Source of the DNA: Sporosarcina thermotolerans | GTDB lineage: Bacteria > Bacillota > Bacilli > Bacillales_A > Planococcaceae | Assembly (NCBI RefSeq): GCF_030067815.1 | Contig: NZ_CP125968.1 | Location: 1,103,501-1,167,500, forward strand | Length of the DNA: 64,000 nucleotides | Reading direction: 5' to 3' | In this document: positions 46,239 through 55,597 of the stretch, in pieces | How positions within the stretch are numbered: the stretch's first letter is position 1 | Layout: each line of letters begins with the position of its first letter | Notes under the pieces: generated by a model | What the model saw: the letters and a program-made list of their open reading frames with translations, nothing else | The model's database searches: none | Told to the model about the DNA's origin: nothing | Position numbers and translations under genes: made by a program

Positions 46239-47411
46239 TTTTAAAAAATGGCCTGCCTTGAGTTGCTCAAGGCGGCCTTTTTTATTAGTTAGAAAAACGG
46301 GGGATTTTGAAGCTGCTGTTAGGGCTTGCTTTAAGTCGTCAATTAAATCTTCAGCTTCTTCCAACCCTACGGAAAAACGCAATAGCCGTTTGTCCACTCC
46401 ACGTTTTTCCCTTTCCTCCTCAGGGATATCAGCATGGGTTTGTGTCGTCGGATATGTAATGAGGCTTTCTACACCGCCGAGGCTTTCAGCAAAAGTAATA
46501 AGGTGTAAGTTCTTGAGAAACGGACCGATCCATTCGCTGTTTTGAAGTCGGAAGGAAATCATTCCACCTTTTCCTGCATAAAGGACATCCGCTATAAGCG
46601 GTTCATTTTCCAAATAGGCGACGAGCTCCTTTGCATTTGCGTCATGTTGTTTCATCCGTACATGCAATGTCTTTAATCCGCGGACGACAAGCCATGAATC
46701 GAAAGGGGATAGCGTGGCGCCAATCGCATTATGGTTTTCGCCTAAAAGATTGCATAATTCTTCCCCTTTCGCAACAACAAGTCCGGCCAATACATCATTA
46801 TGACCACCGATGTATTTTGTCGCGCTATGGATGACGATATCCGCACCAAGTTCAATTGGGCGCTGATAGAAAGGCGTTAAAAACGTATTATCGACGATTA
46901 ACAGCAACCCGTGTTTCTTCGCAAGCGCCGCGTATTTTTCAATATCTATTTCCAGCATAAGCGGATTCGTCGGTGTTTCGATAAAAAGTGCTTTTGTGTT
47001 CTCTGTGATAAGCCTCTCTGTTTCTTCTACATTTTGAAATGAAGTATAGAATGTCGTAATGCCATATATATTGGCATATTGTTTGAACAGACGATAGGTA
47101 CCTCCGTATATGTCGTCAGGTGCAATCAGTTCATCTCCAGGCTTGAAGATGGAGAGGGAAAGTTGGATAGCTGCCATCCCGGAACTGCATGCGTAGCCTC
47201 GGTCGCCGTTTTCCAAATTGGCAATTCCTTCTTCGAGGATTGTCCGTGTTGGGTTTTTCGTCCTTGTGTAGTCGTATCCTGTGGAGAGCCCTAAGCCGTC
47301 ATGTTTGTAGGCGGTGGAGAAGTGGATTGGGGGATTGACTGCTCCTGTTCTCGGATCGCTATGATTTCCTAACTGTACCAATTTCGTGTTTATGCTATGA
47401 TTTGTCAACAT
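46203..47411 (-). CDS. metI: Cystathionine gamma-synthase/O-acetylhomoserine lyase MetI
   Basis: PLP-dependent transsulfuration enzyme, very like B. subtilis MetI: TGAVNPPIHFSTAYKHDGLG, YDYTRTKNPTR, SSGMAAIQ, IVDNTF and the PLP lysine in HSATKYIGGHND. Start ATG 47411 has AAAGGAG 6 nt upstream. As read, the end runs through the terminator and 36 bases into the reductase gene on the other strand. Adding one T in a T5 run near 46294 would end the protein as KSPVFSN at 46285, just before the terminator, so the true C-terminus is probably shorter. The leader contains a SAM-I riboswitch, so it is repressed when methionine/SAM is ample. Confidence 0.93.
   Translation of the reverse strand: MLTNHSINTKLVQLGNHSDPRTGAVNPPIHFSTAYKHDGLGLSTGYDYTRTKNPTRTILEEGIANLENGDRGYACSSGMAAIQLSLSIFKPGDELIAPDDIYGGTYRLFKQYANIYGITTFYTSFQNVEETERLITENTKALFIETPTNPLMLEIDIEKYAALAKKHGLLLIVDNTFLTPFYQRPIELGADIVIHSATKYIGGHNDVLAGLVVAKGEELCNLLGENHNAIGATLSPFDSWLVVRGLKTLHVRMKQHDANAKELVAYLENEPLIADVLYAGKGGMISFRLQNSEWIGPFLKNLHLITFAESLGGVESLITYPTTQTHADIPEEEREKRGVDKRLLRFSVGLEEAEDLIDDLKQALTAASKSPVFLTNKKGRLEQLKAGHFLKLCLKFSKRFSL
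46250..46283. terminator. Rho-independent terminator
   Basis: GGCCTGCCTTGAG/CTCAAGGCGGCC stem with T6. Confidence 0.85.
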
Positions 47412-47437
47412 GTCCATCTCCTTTGGTTTATCGATAT

Positions 47438-47594
47438 AAAAAGGCCCTCTTCGAATAAGAAGAGGGCCTTCAACGGTTGTTGAGATCAATCTTCTTATCT
47501 TCAAGACGGGTCGTCTTTTGGAATTAGCACCATGCCAAATCGAGCTGGTTGCTGAGACTTCGTCGGGCCAAATCCCTCCGTCTCTCTTGATAAG
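47438..47594 (-). promoter_or_regulatory. SAM-I riboswitch (S-box) with terminator, metI leader
   Basis: On the minus strand: CTTATCAAGAGAGACGGAGG, then TTTGGCCCGACGAAGTCTC, CAGCAACC, GGTGCTAATTCC and closing GATAAG: the full S-box consensus. It is followed by a terminator AAGGCCCTCTTC/GAAGAGGGCCTT with T5 (47438-47470). High SAM should terminate transcription before metI. Confidence 0.96.
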
Positions 47595-47733
47595 AAACAA
47601 AATATATAATTGTTGGAAAAATGATTTATCTAAAATTACCATGATTCTGTATAGATTGCAAGAGAGCTCTGAAAATAACTTTATAAATGATTTGCTATAA
47701 TGGGGTCATGTTGAGTGGTGAGGGGGATTTTTA

Positions 47734-48071
47734 TTGGCTTGGCTTTATGTTTTATTGGCGGCGATCATCGAAGTGTTTTGGGTGATTGGACTTAGGTATT
47801 CCGACTCCGCCATAGAGTGGGCGGGACTGTTGTTGCGATCATCATCAGCTTTTACGCAATTATAAAAGCATGTGAGAAGCTGCCGTCGGGGACAGTTTAT
47901 GCGGTTTTCACCGGTTCTGGAGCTGCGGCGATTGTGTTGGTCGATTTTCTGTTTTTCAATGCGGAGCTTTCCATCATGAAGGTGTTTTTCATTGCAATTA
48001 TTATCGTCGGTGTTATTGGGATAAAGATGACTTCCGTTGAGTCAATCCCGGTGGAAGAGGGGGGCGAATGA
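47734..48071 (+). CDS. ykkC: SMR-family efflux subunit (YkkC-like), frameshifted
   Basis: Four-helix small multidrug resistance protein of about 112 residues, first of a pair. AWLYVLLAAIIEVFWVIGLR includes the membrane Glu of the SMR family, then SFYAIIKACEKLPSGTVYAV and TGSGAAAIVLVDFLFF. The frame breaks at GGG near 47819-47821: one G gives EWAGTVVAII. Start TTG 47734 has AGGGGG 8 nt upstream; TATAAT at 47696 is a likely -10. It overlaps the second subunit's translation region closely, as in ykkCD. The substrate may be guanidinium or a cationic drug. Confidence 0.87.
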
Positions 48072-48072
48072 A

Positions 48073-48387
48073 ATGGCATGGGTTTATCTTGTCATCGCCA
48101 GTTTAGGCGAGATTTTCGGAGTCATGTCCATTAACTTATATTTGCAAAAGAGGTCATGGCAACGATTGATAGTAATTGTCGCTACATTTTCAATAGGATT
48201 TTATTTTCTATCGCTTGCGATGCGTGAAATTCCGATGGGGACTGCGTACCCAGTTTGGACTGGATTAGGTGCTGCGGGGGCTGTCTTGATGGGCATTTTG
48301 TTTTTCAAGGAAGCAGCTGGATGGAAACGGATCCTTTTCTTATGCTTAATCATCGGTGGGGCAGTCGGGTTGAAATTATTTGGATGA
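48073..48387 (+). CDS. ykkD: SMR-family efflux subunit (YkkD-like)
   Basis: A 104-residue four-helix SMR protein: AWVYLVIASLGEIFGVMSIN (conserved Glu), MGTAYPVWTGLGAAGAVLMG and a final helix GWKRILFLCLIIGGAVGLK. It starts 2 nt after its partner's stop, with GGGGGG upstream, so translation is coupled and a heterodimer is expected. No guanidine riboswitch is seen upstream of the pair. Confidence 0.9.
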   Translation: MAWVYLVIASLGEIFGVMSINLYLQKRSWQRLIVIVATFSIGFYFLSLAMREIPMGTAYPVWTGLGAAGAVLMGILFFKEAAGWKRILFLCLIIGGAVGLKLFG

Positions 48388-48390
48388 AAA

Positions 48391-48414
48391 AAAGGGCGAT
48401 TCAGTCGCCCTTTC
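48391..48414. terminator. Bidirectional rho-independent terminator
   Basis: AAAGGGCGA/TCGCCCTTT stem; T7 on the minus strand serves the CPBP gene best. Confidence 0.78.
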
Positions 48415-48416
48415 GC

Positions 48417-49249
48417 TCACTCGGATATCGTTTCAAGTGCACTCATTGCTTCTTCTCTTTTCTTCGATAAACCTTTTCCTAATTTTACTACGATATAGGC
48501 AGTTAAAATTGAACTGATAACAAGTAGGACAGACAATGTGCTAGCATTGTTAATAATATCCTCACGCGTTGCGATAACCACGCCATCGAACCATGAGGCT
48601 GGCAAAAATGAAGAGATCACAGCAAGCGTGTTGTTCAATATATGCATCAAAATCGGTAGTAAAAGGTTTCCGGTTCGCAAGTAAAGTAGACATGCGATAA
48701 GTCCGAATAGGAAAGCGCCGATCATATCGGCATGCAAAACCCCGAAAAGGATGCTCGATATCAAAATACCGCCCCACATTGATGTTTTCTTCATGAAGCG
48801 ATGCAAGAAAACTCCCCGGAAGCGAATTCCTCGACAATCGGGCCCAAGATGGTGATAGCAATAATTTCAGTTACCAATAAGACGGGATTCGTAGGCATTG
48901 GCACTTCAGTCATTAGAAAATCAGCAAATGCCGGGAGTATTGGGTCAACGACAAAGACGAGCAACCAAAATGAACTTAAAGAGAGTACGATAGATACAAT
49001 GACGATGCCAACTATGGCTGGACCCCACGGTTTTATCCCCTTGAAGAAAACCGTATCCCGAATCACGTTCGGATACTTATTGAAATAATACCCGAAAAAA
49101 ATTGCAGGTATAATCGCATAAATAACGATATTTGCAGCAGCTCCGAAGAACTCCTCGTTAACTCCGACCCCAACTGTAAATACAACTAAAACAAGTAAAC
49201 TTACAACCGATAACGCGAATAAATAACGGATTTTCATCTCTTCAAACAA
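48417..49249 (-). CDS. CPBP (CAAX prenyl-protease-like) intramembrane metalloprotease, frameshifted
   Basis: About 277 residues, around eight membrane segments. The Abi/CPBP motifs are EEFAFRG (EExxxR), FGVLHADMIGAF and HILNN. The frame breaks in GCTTCC near 48812-48816; adding one T gives EEFAFRGVFLHRFMKK. Start is TTG 49249 (AGGGGGTG 5 nt upstream) or ATG 49237. Such proteins process or protect membrane peptides; in Firmicutes several are bacteriocin-immunity proteins. The partner is unknown. Confidence 0.83.
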
Positions 49250-49328
49250 GAAAACACCCCCTTGATTAATCTTAGGCGAACTGGAATGATATGTCACTAT
49301 GTTATATGAATCGATAAAATAGTCTATC

Positions 49329-50090
49329 TCATTTTAACCGTTTCGCTCTGATCATTTGCATCCTCCCATTAAACAATGTTGGGTAAGAGAGAAATCCTAA
49401 CATGATACTTGTAACGGCAGCCGTTGCCAATAGAAGAAAGAGGATGATCAGTTGGAATTGCACTGCCTGCATAGGGTCGGCGCCAGCTATTATTTGACCG
49501 CTCATCATACCAGGTAGCTGAACAAGACCAATCGTTTTCTGGCTTTCTATCGTTGGAATCAAGCTTGATTTAATGGCATTGATGAGCTGTTGATGAATGG
49601 CCTGCTTCGGCGTCCCTCCAAGAGAAAGGATCAACTCTATTTCATCGCTATTAGATTCAATTTCCGAAGAAAAACGATTCAGGAAAAGAATGGAGAGTAC
49701 CATTGAATTGCCGATTAACATGCCGCTAATTGAAATGATGAATTGAGCGGTGGGTGGAACAATTTGCAGGCCGATTAAAAGACCTTGCGTTAGCAGTTCA
49801 ACGGTTATAAATGTAACAATCAGTTTCCATGTAATGCCCCGAATCCCTTTCCCTTTCTTTCGAGCATTTTGCGTCGCAGCGGCAATCATTAGAACTACCA
49901 TTAAGATGATGAATAAAAAGTTCTCCGAATCGAAGACGAACTTAAGTACATAGCCGACAAGCAATAACTGGATAATCGATCGTACAGTGGCAACGATCGT
50001 ATCCTTTTCAAGCCCCAATTTCAGTGTTTTAGAAAGAAGCAATGGAATCAGTACGAAAATAAGGGTTAAGGATAATGCATAGTAGCTCAA
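49329..50090 (-). CDS. ABC transporter permease, FetB/YjkA (UPF0014) family
   Basis: A 253-residue permease with about seven hydrophobic segments. Family signature: LLLVGYVLKFVF, ATQNARKKGKGI, LGGTPKQAIHQ and GLVQLPGMMSGQIIAGADPM. Start TTG 50090 overlaps the stop of the ATPase gene (TTGA), so translation is coupled. E. coli FetAB and B. subtilis YjkAB are homologous; FetAB is linked to iron homeostasis as an exporter. The same role is an inference. Confidence 0.88.
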   Translation of the reverse strand: MSYYALSLTLIFVLIPLLLSKTLKLGLEKDTIVATVRSIIQLLLVGYVLKFVFDSENFLFIILMVVLMIAAATQNARKKGKGIRGITWKLIVTFITVELLTQGLLIGLQIVPPTAQFIISISGMLIGNSMVLSILFLNRFSSEIESNSDEIELILSLGGTPKQAIHQQLINAIKSSLIPTIESQKTIGLVQLPGMMSGQIIAGADPMQAVQFQLIILFLLLATAAVTSIMLGFLSYPTLFNGRMQMIRAKRLK

Positions 50091-50817
50091 TTTCCTTCCC
50101 CCTTTAAAAACCCTTGTACTTTCACGTTCTTTGAAGTTTTCAATAGATTGGCATTGCCCGCCTCAATCAGATTACCGTCCATTAATACCCAAACGTAATC
50201 CGCCATCCTCATTGCCTGCTCCAAGTTATGAGTAATCCAGATGATTGAAACGTCCCGCTCTTGTTGAATCCTTCGAATCAAAACTTCTATTTCTTGCAAA
50301 GAAACTCGATCCAAGGCGGAGGTTATTTCATCTAACAAAAGAACCCCGGATTGATTGGCCAAAGTCCTGCCAATCGATACTTTTTGACGTTGTCCACCCG
50401 ATAAATCATTTACATTAAAATCTAAAAACTGTAAACCCAATCCTACCGATTCAAGCAGTTCAATTGCAATTTCCCTTGGTAAGTCCAATCCTTGCAAATG
50501 TAGGGGAGCGCCAGATTATCATAGACTGTCCCTTTAATCATCGGGGAGTTTTGCAGTACAATACCCACATGGCGACGCAACCTATTAGGATCCATGTCTT
50601 TGATTGGTTGATCTTCAACATAGATTTCACCCTCATTCGGGGAAAGAAGGCCATTGCATAACTTGAGTAATGTTGTTTTCCCTGCACCGGAAGGACCGAC
50701 CAAAGTCGTGATTTTCCCCATTGGAAAGGAGCCGGTAATATCTTTCAAGATGGAATTGTCATGAATTGTGTAACTAACATGGTTGAAATGGAGTGCTGGC
50801 TTATAAGCAGACATCAA
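50087..50817 (-). CDS. ABC transporter ATPase, FetA/YjkB family, frameshifted
   Basis: About 244 residues: Walker A GPSGAGKTT, signature LSGGQRQKVSIGR, Walker B LLLDEITSALD, and THNLEQAM. The frame breaks at CCC near 50511-50514: adding one C gives ALPLHLQGLDLPREIA. GGAGG lies 7 nt before TTG 50817 (ATG 50814 also possible). It forms an operon with the permease, divergent from pncB. Confidence 0.88.
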
Positions 50818-50974
50818 GGTCATACCTCCGTTTTTTGCACGATTTCCTTAGACTTTACCATAAATGAATAAGGACAACCTATCCAATGTAGTTTTACTTT
50901 ATGTTATTTCCCATTTGAAATTGGGTAAATAGTGTATACTGTAAGCATTAGAAAGCGGAAGAAGGAGATTTGGC

Positions 50975-52443
50975 ATGAGCTCGATTTATACAGACGACAG
51001 TTTGGCATTACATACCGATCTTTATCAAATTAATATGACGGAATCCTATTGGGCGGACGGTATTCATGAAAGGAAAGCGGTGTTCGAACTTTTCTTCAGG
51101 AACTTGCCGTTCGGGAATGGCTACGCGATTTTTGCAGGTCTTGAACGGATCCTTGATTATTTAAGAGATTTTCATTTCAGTGAAAGCGATATCGTATATT
51201 TGAGGGACGAACTTGGTTTTCAAGATGATTTCCTCACCTATCTAAAAGACCTACGTTTCACTGGCGACGTTTACTCCATGAAAGAAGGGGAACTTGTATT
51301 TGCCAATGAACCAATCCTTCGGGTGGAAACGACTCTCGCTGAAGCACAGCTTGTTGAAACGGCACTTTTAAACATCGTCAACTTCCAGACATTGATAGCG
51401 ACAAAAGCGAGCCGTATCAAACAAGTTGTTAAAGATGATGTTGTCATGGAGTTCGGAAGCCGCCGTGCACATGAAATGGATGCTGCGGTTTGGGGAGCGC
51501 GTGCCGCTGTCATCGGCGGAGTTGAAGCGACAAGTAATGTACGTGCTGGGAAACGTTTTGGCATTCCGGTCGCTGGAACACATGCACATGCTATGGTCCA
51601 AGCATATAAAAGTGAATACGAGGCATTTCATTCATACGCTAAACGCCATAAGGATTGTGTGTTTCTTGTTGATACGTACAATACGTTGAAAATTGGCATT
51701 CCGACAGCTATCCAAGTTGCTAAAGAGCTTGGGGATAAAATCAATTTCATCGGCATTCGACTCGACAGTGGCGACATCTCATTTCTTTCGAAAGAGGCGC
51801 GCCGTATGCTTGATGCAGCAGGATTCCCTGATGCGAAAATCGTCGTATCAAATGATCTTGATGAATACACCATCCTGAACTTGAAAGCCCAAGGGGCAAA
51901 GGTCGATACATGGGGATCGGAACAAAGCTGATCACAGCCTACGACCAACCTGCACTTGGTGCGGTCTATAAAATAGTGGCTATTGAAAATGAAAATGGTG
52001 AGATGGAAGATACGATCAAGATTTCGAACAATGTTGAAAAAGTGACGACTCCGGGCCAGAAAAAACTGTATCGCATCATTGATCGCGAGAATGGTAAAGC
52101 TGAAGGCGACTATATTACAATGCATGACGAAGATCCAACGGTCGAAAAAAGGATTAAAATGTTCCATCCTGTGCATACATTCATCTCGAAATTTGTGACG
52201 AACTTCGATGCCATCGATCTACATACAAAAGTGGTTGAAGGCGGGAAAGTGATTTATACGAATCCTTCATTGGATGAAATGCGTAACTATGCACATGAAA
52301 ACTTGAACTTATTATGGGATGAATATAAGCGCTCCTTGAATCCTGAAGAATACCCTGTTGACCTAAGTCAAAAATGTTGGGATAACAAAATGCGCAATAT
52401 CCGTGAAGTACAAGAGATGGTCGATGAGTTCTTGATGAAATAG
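50975..52443 (+). CDS. pncB: Nicotinate phosphoribosyltransferase, frameshifted
   Basis: About 489 residues; nicotinate + PRPP (+ATP) to NaMN, the first step of nicotinate salvage. Motifs: [47 protein letters not shown] and IGIRLDSGD. The frame breaks at G4 near 51913-51916: one added G gives [23 protein letters not shown] precedes the ATG. nadE follows 11 nt later with AGGAGG, so the pair is an NAD-salvage operon. The essential nature and high conservation of this gene argue that the break is a sequencing error. Confidence 0.93.
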
Positions 52444-52454
52444 GAGGTCCAGAC

Positions 52455-53279
52455 ATGACATTCCAAGAAGAGGTAATTGCTCAGCTAAAGAGCAAGCCCG
52501 ATATTGATCCACAAGAAGAAATTCGTAAATCAATTGACTTTATGAAGGAATATGCCAAGAAAAATACATTTGTCAACGGCTTCGTACTTGGCATTTCAGG
52601 AGGTCAGGATTCGACGCTTGTTGGGAAGCTTGCACAAATGGCAGTCGATGAATTGAATGTGGAAAATCAGACAGACCGTTATAAATTCATTGCCGTAAGG
52701 CTCCCATATGGCAAACAGTTTGACGAGGATGACGCCCAAGATGCACTTGAATTCATGAAGCCGTCAGTAACATACACTGTAGACGTTAAGGAAGCAGTGG
52801 ACGCCAGTGAACGAGCGCTTGCTCAAGCAGGCATCGTCATTTCCGATTATACAAAAGGAAATGAAAAGGCCCGGGAACGCATGAAAGTCCAATTTTCCAT
52901 AGCAGCCACACTTGGTTGTGTCGTGTTAGGTACGGACCATGCGGCAGAAGCTCTAACTGGTTTCTATACGAAATTCGGGGACGGGGCAGCGGACCTGATG
53001 CCAATCTACCGGTTGAACAAACGGCAAGGCCGACGATTATTGAAAGAACTCGGATGCCCGGAGCATTTGTACATCAAAGTACCGACTGCAGACCTTGAAG
53101 ACGACAAGCCTGCTTTGCCAGATGAAATTGCCCTCGGTGTCACCTACGAAGAGATTGATGATTTTCTTGAGGGGAAACAAGTTTCCAAGCTGGCACTTGA
53201 AACAATTGAAAAGCTTTACCGTAAGTCTGAACATAAGAGGCATATGCCTATTACGATTTTTGATGATTTTTGGAAATGA
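52455..53279 (+). CDS. nadE: NH3-dependent NAD+ synthetase
   Basis: A 274-residue NadE of the ammonia-dependent type (no nitrilase domain). PP-loop: [10 protein letters not shown]; also [20 protein letters not shown] and the end [17 protein letters not shown] typical of Bacillus. It converts deamido-NAD + ATP + NH3 to NAD. It is complete and directly after pncB. Like guaA here, it uses free ammonia. Confidence 0.96.
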   Translation: MTFQEEVIAQLKSKPDIDPQEEIRKSIDFMKEYAKKNTFVNGFVLGISGGQDSTLVGKLAQMAVDELNVENQTDRYKFIAVRLPYGKQFDEDDAQDALEFMKPSVTYTVDVKEAVDASERALAQAGIVISDYTKGNEKARERMKVQFSIAATLGCVVLGTDHAAEALTGFYTKFGDGAADLMPIYRLNKRQGRRLLKELGCPEHLYIKVPTADLEDDKPALPDEIALGVTYEEIDDFLEGKQVSKLALETIEKLYRKSEHKRHMPITIFDDFWK

Positions 53280-53283
53280 ATAC

Positions 53284-53324
53284 AAAACCCGCTATCGCCT
53301 AATTTCGATAGCGGGTTTTCTTAT
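53284..53324 (+). terminator. Rho-independent terminator of pncB-nadE
   Basis: AAAACCCGCTATCG/CGATAGCGGGTTTT stem with TTCTTATT. Confidence 0.85.
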
Positions 53325-53437
53325 TGTGTAAACTCTTCGGTAGTTGTGGGTTTTATAGAATTATTGTATTATAAGGATACATTTTGTAAATTTTCGGACA
53401 TGTTAAATAGAGAGAATCTAAAAACGGAGGAAATAGA

Positions 53438-54388
53438 ATGACACATGCACATAAGATTGATAAAGTTTTAGCGAATATCGAAAAGGTAATGATCGGTAAA
53501 CGGGACATCGCGGAGTTAAGTTTAACCGCTCTACTCGCAGGTGGCCATGTACTCCTTGAGGACGTGCCGGGTGTCGGGAAAACGATGATGGTAAAAGCAT
53601 TGGCTAAATCGATAGGAGCCACTTTTAAACGAATACAGTTCACACCGGATTTATTGCCATCCGATGTCCTGGGCGTTTCGATCTACAATCCAAAGGAGAT
53701 GGAATTCGAGTTCAGGCCGGGACCGATTGTAGGAAATATCGTTTTAGCAGATGAGATCAATCGTACTTCTCCGAAAACACAAGCTGCTTTGCTTGAAAGC
53801 ATGGAGGAATCTTCCGTCACTGTAGACGGGGAAACTATTCGGATTCCACAGCCGTTTTTCGTAATGGCCACTCAGAATCCTATAGAGTACGAAGGGACAT
53901 ACCCATTGCCGGAGGCGCAATTGGACCGATTTTTGTTCAAATTAAAGATGGGATATCCAAAAAGGCTTGAGGAGGTGCAAGTTTTAGCTCGTGCAGAAAA
54001 AACTGTACCGATCGACCATTTGGAAACCGTTCTAACAATCCTGGAATTGACTGAGCTTCAACAAGCCGTCAAAGAAGTGAATGTCGATGACACCATCAAA
54101 ACATATATTGTCGATTGCGCCTCGGAAACCCGCAATAACCCTTATGTGTACCTTGGAGTCAGCCCGCGTGGGTCACTTGCACTCATGAAATCTTGCCAGG
54201 CCTATGCACTGATTAAAGGAAGAACATATGTGACGCCTGATGATGTAAAGTATTTGGCGCCGTTTGTTTTTGGCCATCGTATTATCCTTAAATCAGAGGC
54301 AAAATATGAAGGAATAACTGCGAATGAAATCGTGGAGAGAATTCTTACACGAGTTAGCGTTCCGATTGAACGGGTAAAATTGAAATGA
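53438..54388 (+). CDS. yeaC: MoxR-type AAA+ ATPase (YeaC)
   Basis: A 316-residue MoxR-family ATPase: Walker A EDVPGVGKTMM, Walker B VLADEINRTSPKTQAALLE, sensor 1 MATQNPIEYEGTYPLPEAQ. It acts as a chaperone, in a fixed operon with a DUF58 protein and a transglutaminase-like membrane protein, as in B. subtilis yeaC-yeaD-yebA. GGAGG lies upstream of the ATG; the stop overlaps the next start (ATGA). Confidence 0.92.
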   Translation: MTHAHKIDKVLANIEKVMIGKRDIAELSLTALLAGGHVLLEDVPGVGKTMMVKALAKSIGATFKRIQFTPDLLPSDVLGVSIYNPKEMEFEFRPGPIVGNIVLADEINRTSPKTQAALLESMEESSVTVDGETIRIPQPFFVMATQNPIEYEGTYPLPEAQLDRFLFKLKMGYPKRLEEVQVLARAEKTVPIDHLETVLTILELTELQQAVKEVNVDDTIKTYIVDCASETRNNPYVYLGVSPRGSLALMKSCQAYALIKGRTYVTPDDVKYLAPFVFGHRIILKSEAKYEGITANEIVERILTRVSVPIERVKLK

Positions 54389-55597
54389 ACAAAGGAAGAA
54401 AACTGCTATCGATGACAGGTCGCTTTGCGTTCATCGTCAGCCTCTTCTTTTCTGTGTATGTTTTTGCGATGTTTCAAGGTGGGAAAGTAAGCTGGACGAT
54501 ATTTTATATGTTGACTCCCTTCCTTTTGTATTCAATCATTCTCTTTGTCTATCCGATTAATACGATAAAGGCGGAACGCATTACACGTTCGCATGTTGTT
54601 AAGAGTGGAGGGAAGCTAACGGTTACCGTTAAACTTCATCGTTCGTTTCCTTTTCCATTGCTCTATACCGTAGCCAGTGAACAATGGGTAGATTCCGAGT
54701 TGGCGGCGAATGCAAACAACCGGACAAAGCATATTTTTATCTTCGGATTTAAAAAAGAAGTTGAATGGTCTTATGAAATCGAACGTATGCCAAGAGGGGA
54801 ACATATTGTCGAGGGAATCGAAATAGAAGTAACTGATTTTTTTGGCTGGATTCAAAAAAGAGGATTTATAGATTTAAAGGATACAATCCTTGTCTTCCCA
54901 AATACGACACCGATGCATTACGCCCCGATCAATGCCCAGTATGACCGTGGATCGCTTGCGTCTCCATTCTCTCTTATAAAGGATACAACGATGGCGACGG
55001 GAGTACGGGATTATCAAGCAGGTGACCGGGTCACTTGGATTCATTGGAAATCATTCGCACGCACTCAAAATCTGATGACGAAGGAATTTGAAGACCGGCA
55101 GTCGGAGGATCTTATCATAATGCTTGACAACCGGGAATCGGAAACCTTCGAAGAACAAGTTGAACTAACGGCGTCCATAGTAGAGGAAGCCTCAGGTACA
55201 CAATCGAATATCGCATTCGTTTTCAGCGGGGGCAGAAACATCCGTATTTCCATTCATCAACTCTGCGGATCAGCTGCATGATGTTTTTGTGCATTTGGCA
55301 AAAGTGAGGCCGATACCTGCGGAGGACGTGAATCCATTAGAATCATTTACATTTACAGCTGTTGCTGGAAGTGTTGTCCTCGTAACTGGAAGTCCGGATT
55401 GGCCTTTTGTTCAATCAGTGATGGGGTTTGTTAAAAATCGAAAATCCGTCATTTGCTTTGTTGTCGTAAACAAAACTGTTCCGGTTTCAGAGCGATTACA
55501 GGAACAGATTAGATACGCGGAATCGAAGGGAATCACAATTCATGTCTTAGGTAAAATGCAATTTTCCGATGCGTTCAAGGAGGTGGCGAATTTATGA
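54385..55597 (+). CDS. yeaD: DUF58 (vWA-like) protein YeaD, frameshifted
   Basis: About 404 residues: two N-terminal membrane helices (FAFIVSLFFSVYVFAMFQGG, ILFVYPIN), a beta domain, then the DUF58 core: GVRDYQAGDRVTWIHWKSFA and an MIDAS-like IIMLDNRESE. The frame breaks near 55218-55230 (T4 then G5); removing one base gives FVFSGAETSVFPFINSADQL. It starts inside the yeaC stop and ends inside the yebA start, so translation is coupled. Partner of the MoxR ATPase; substrate unknown. Confidence 0.88.

Noticed and set aside
47600..47733. Guanidine riboswitch before the SMR pair
   Set aside because: No guanidine-I, II or III consensus could be found; only a promoter-like TATAAT is visible.
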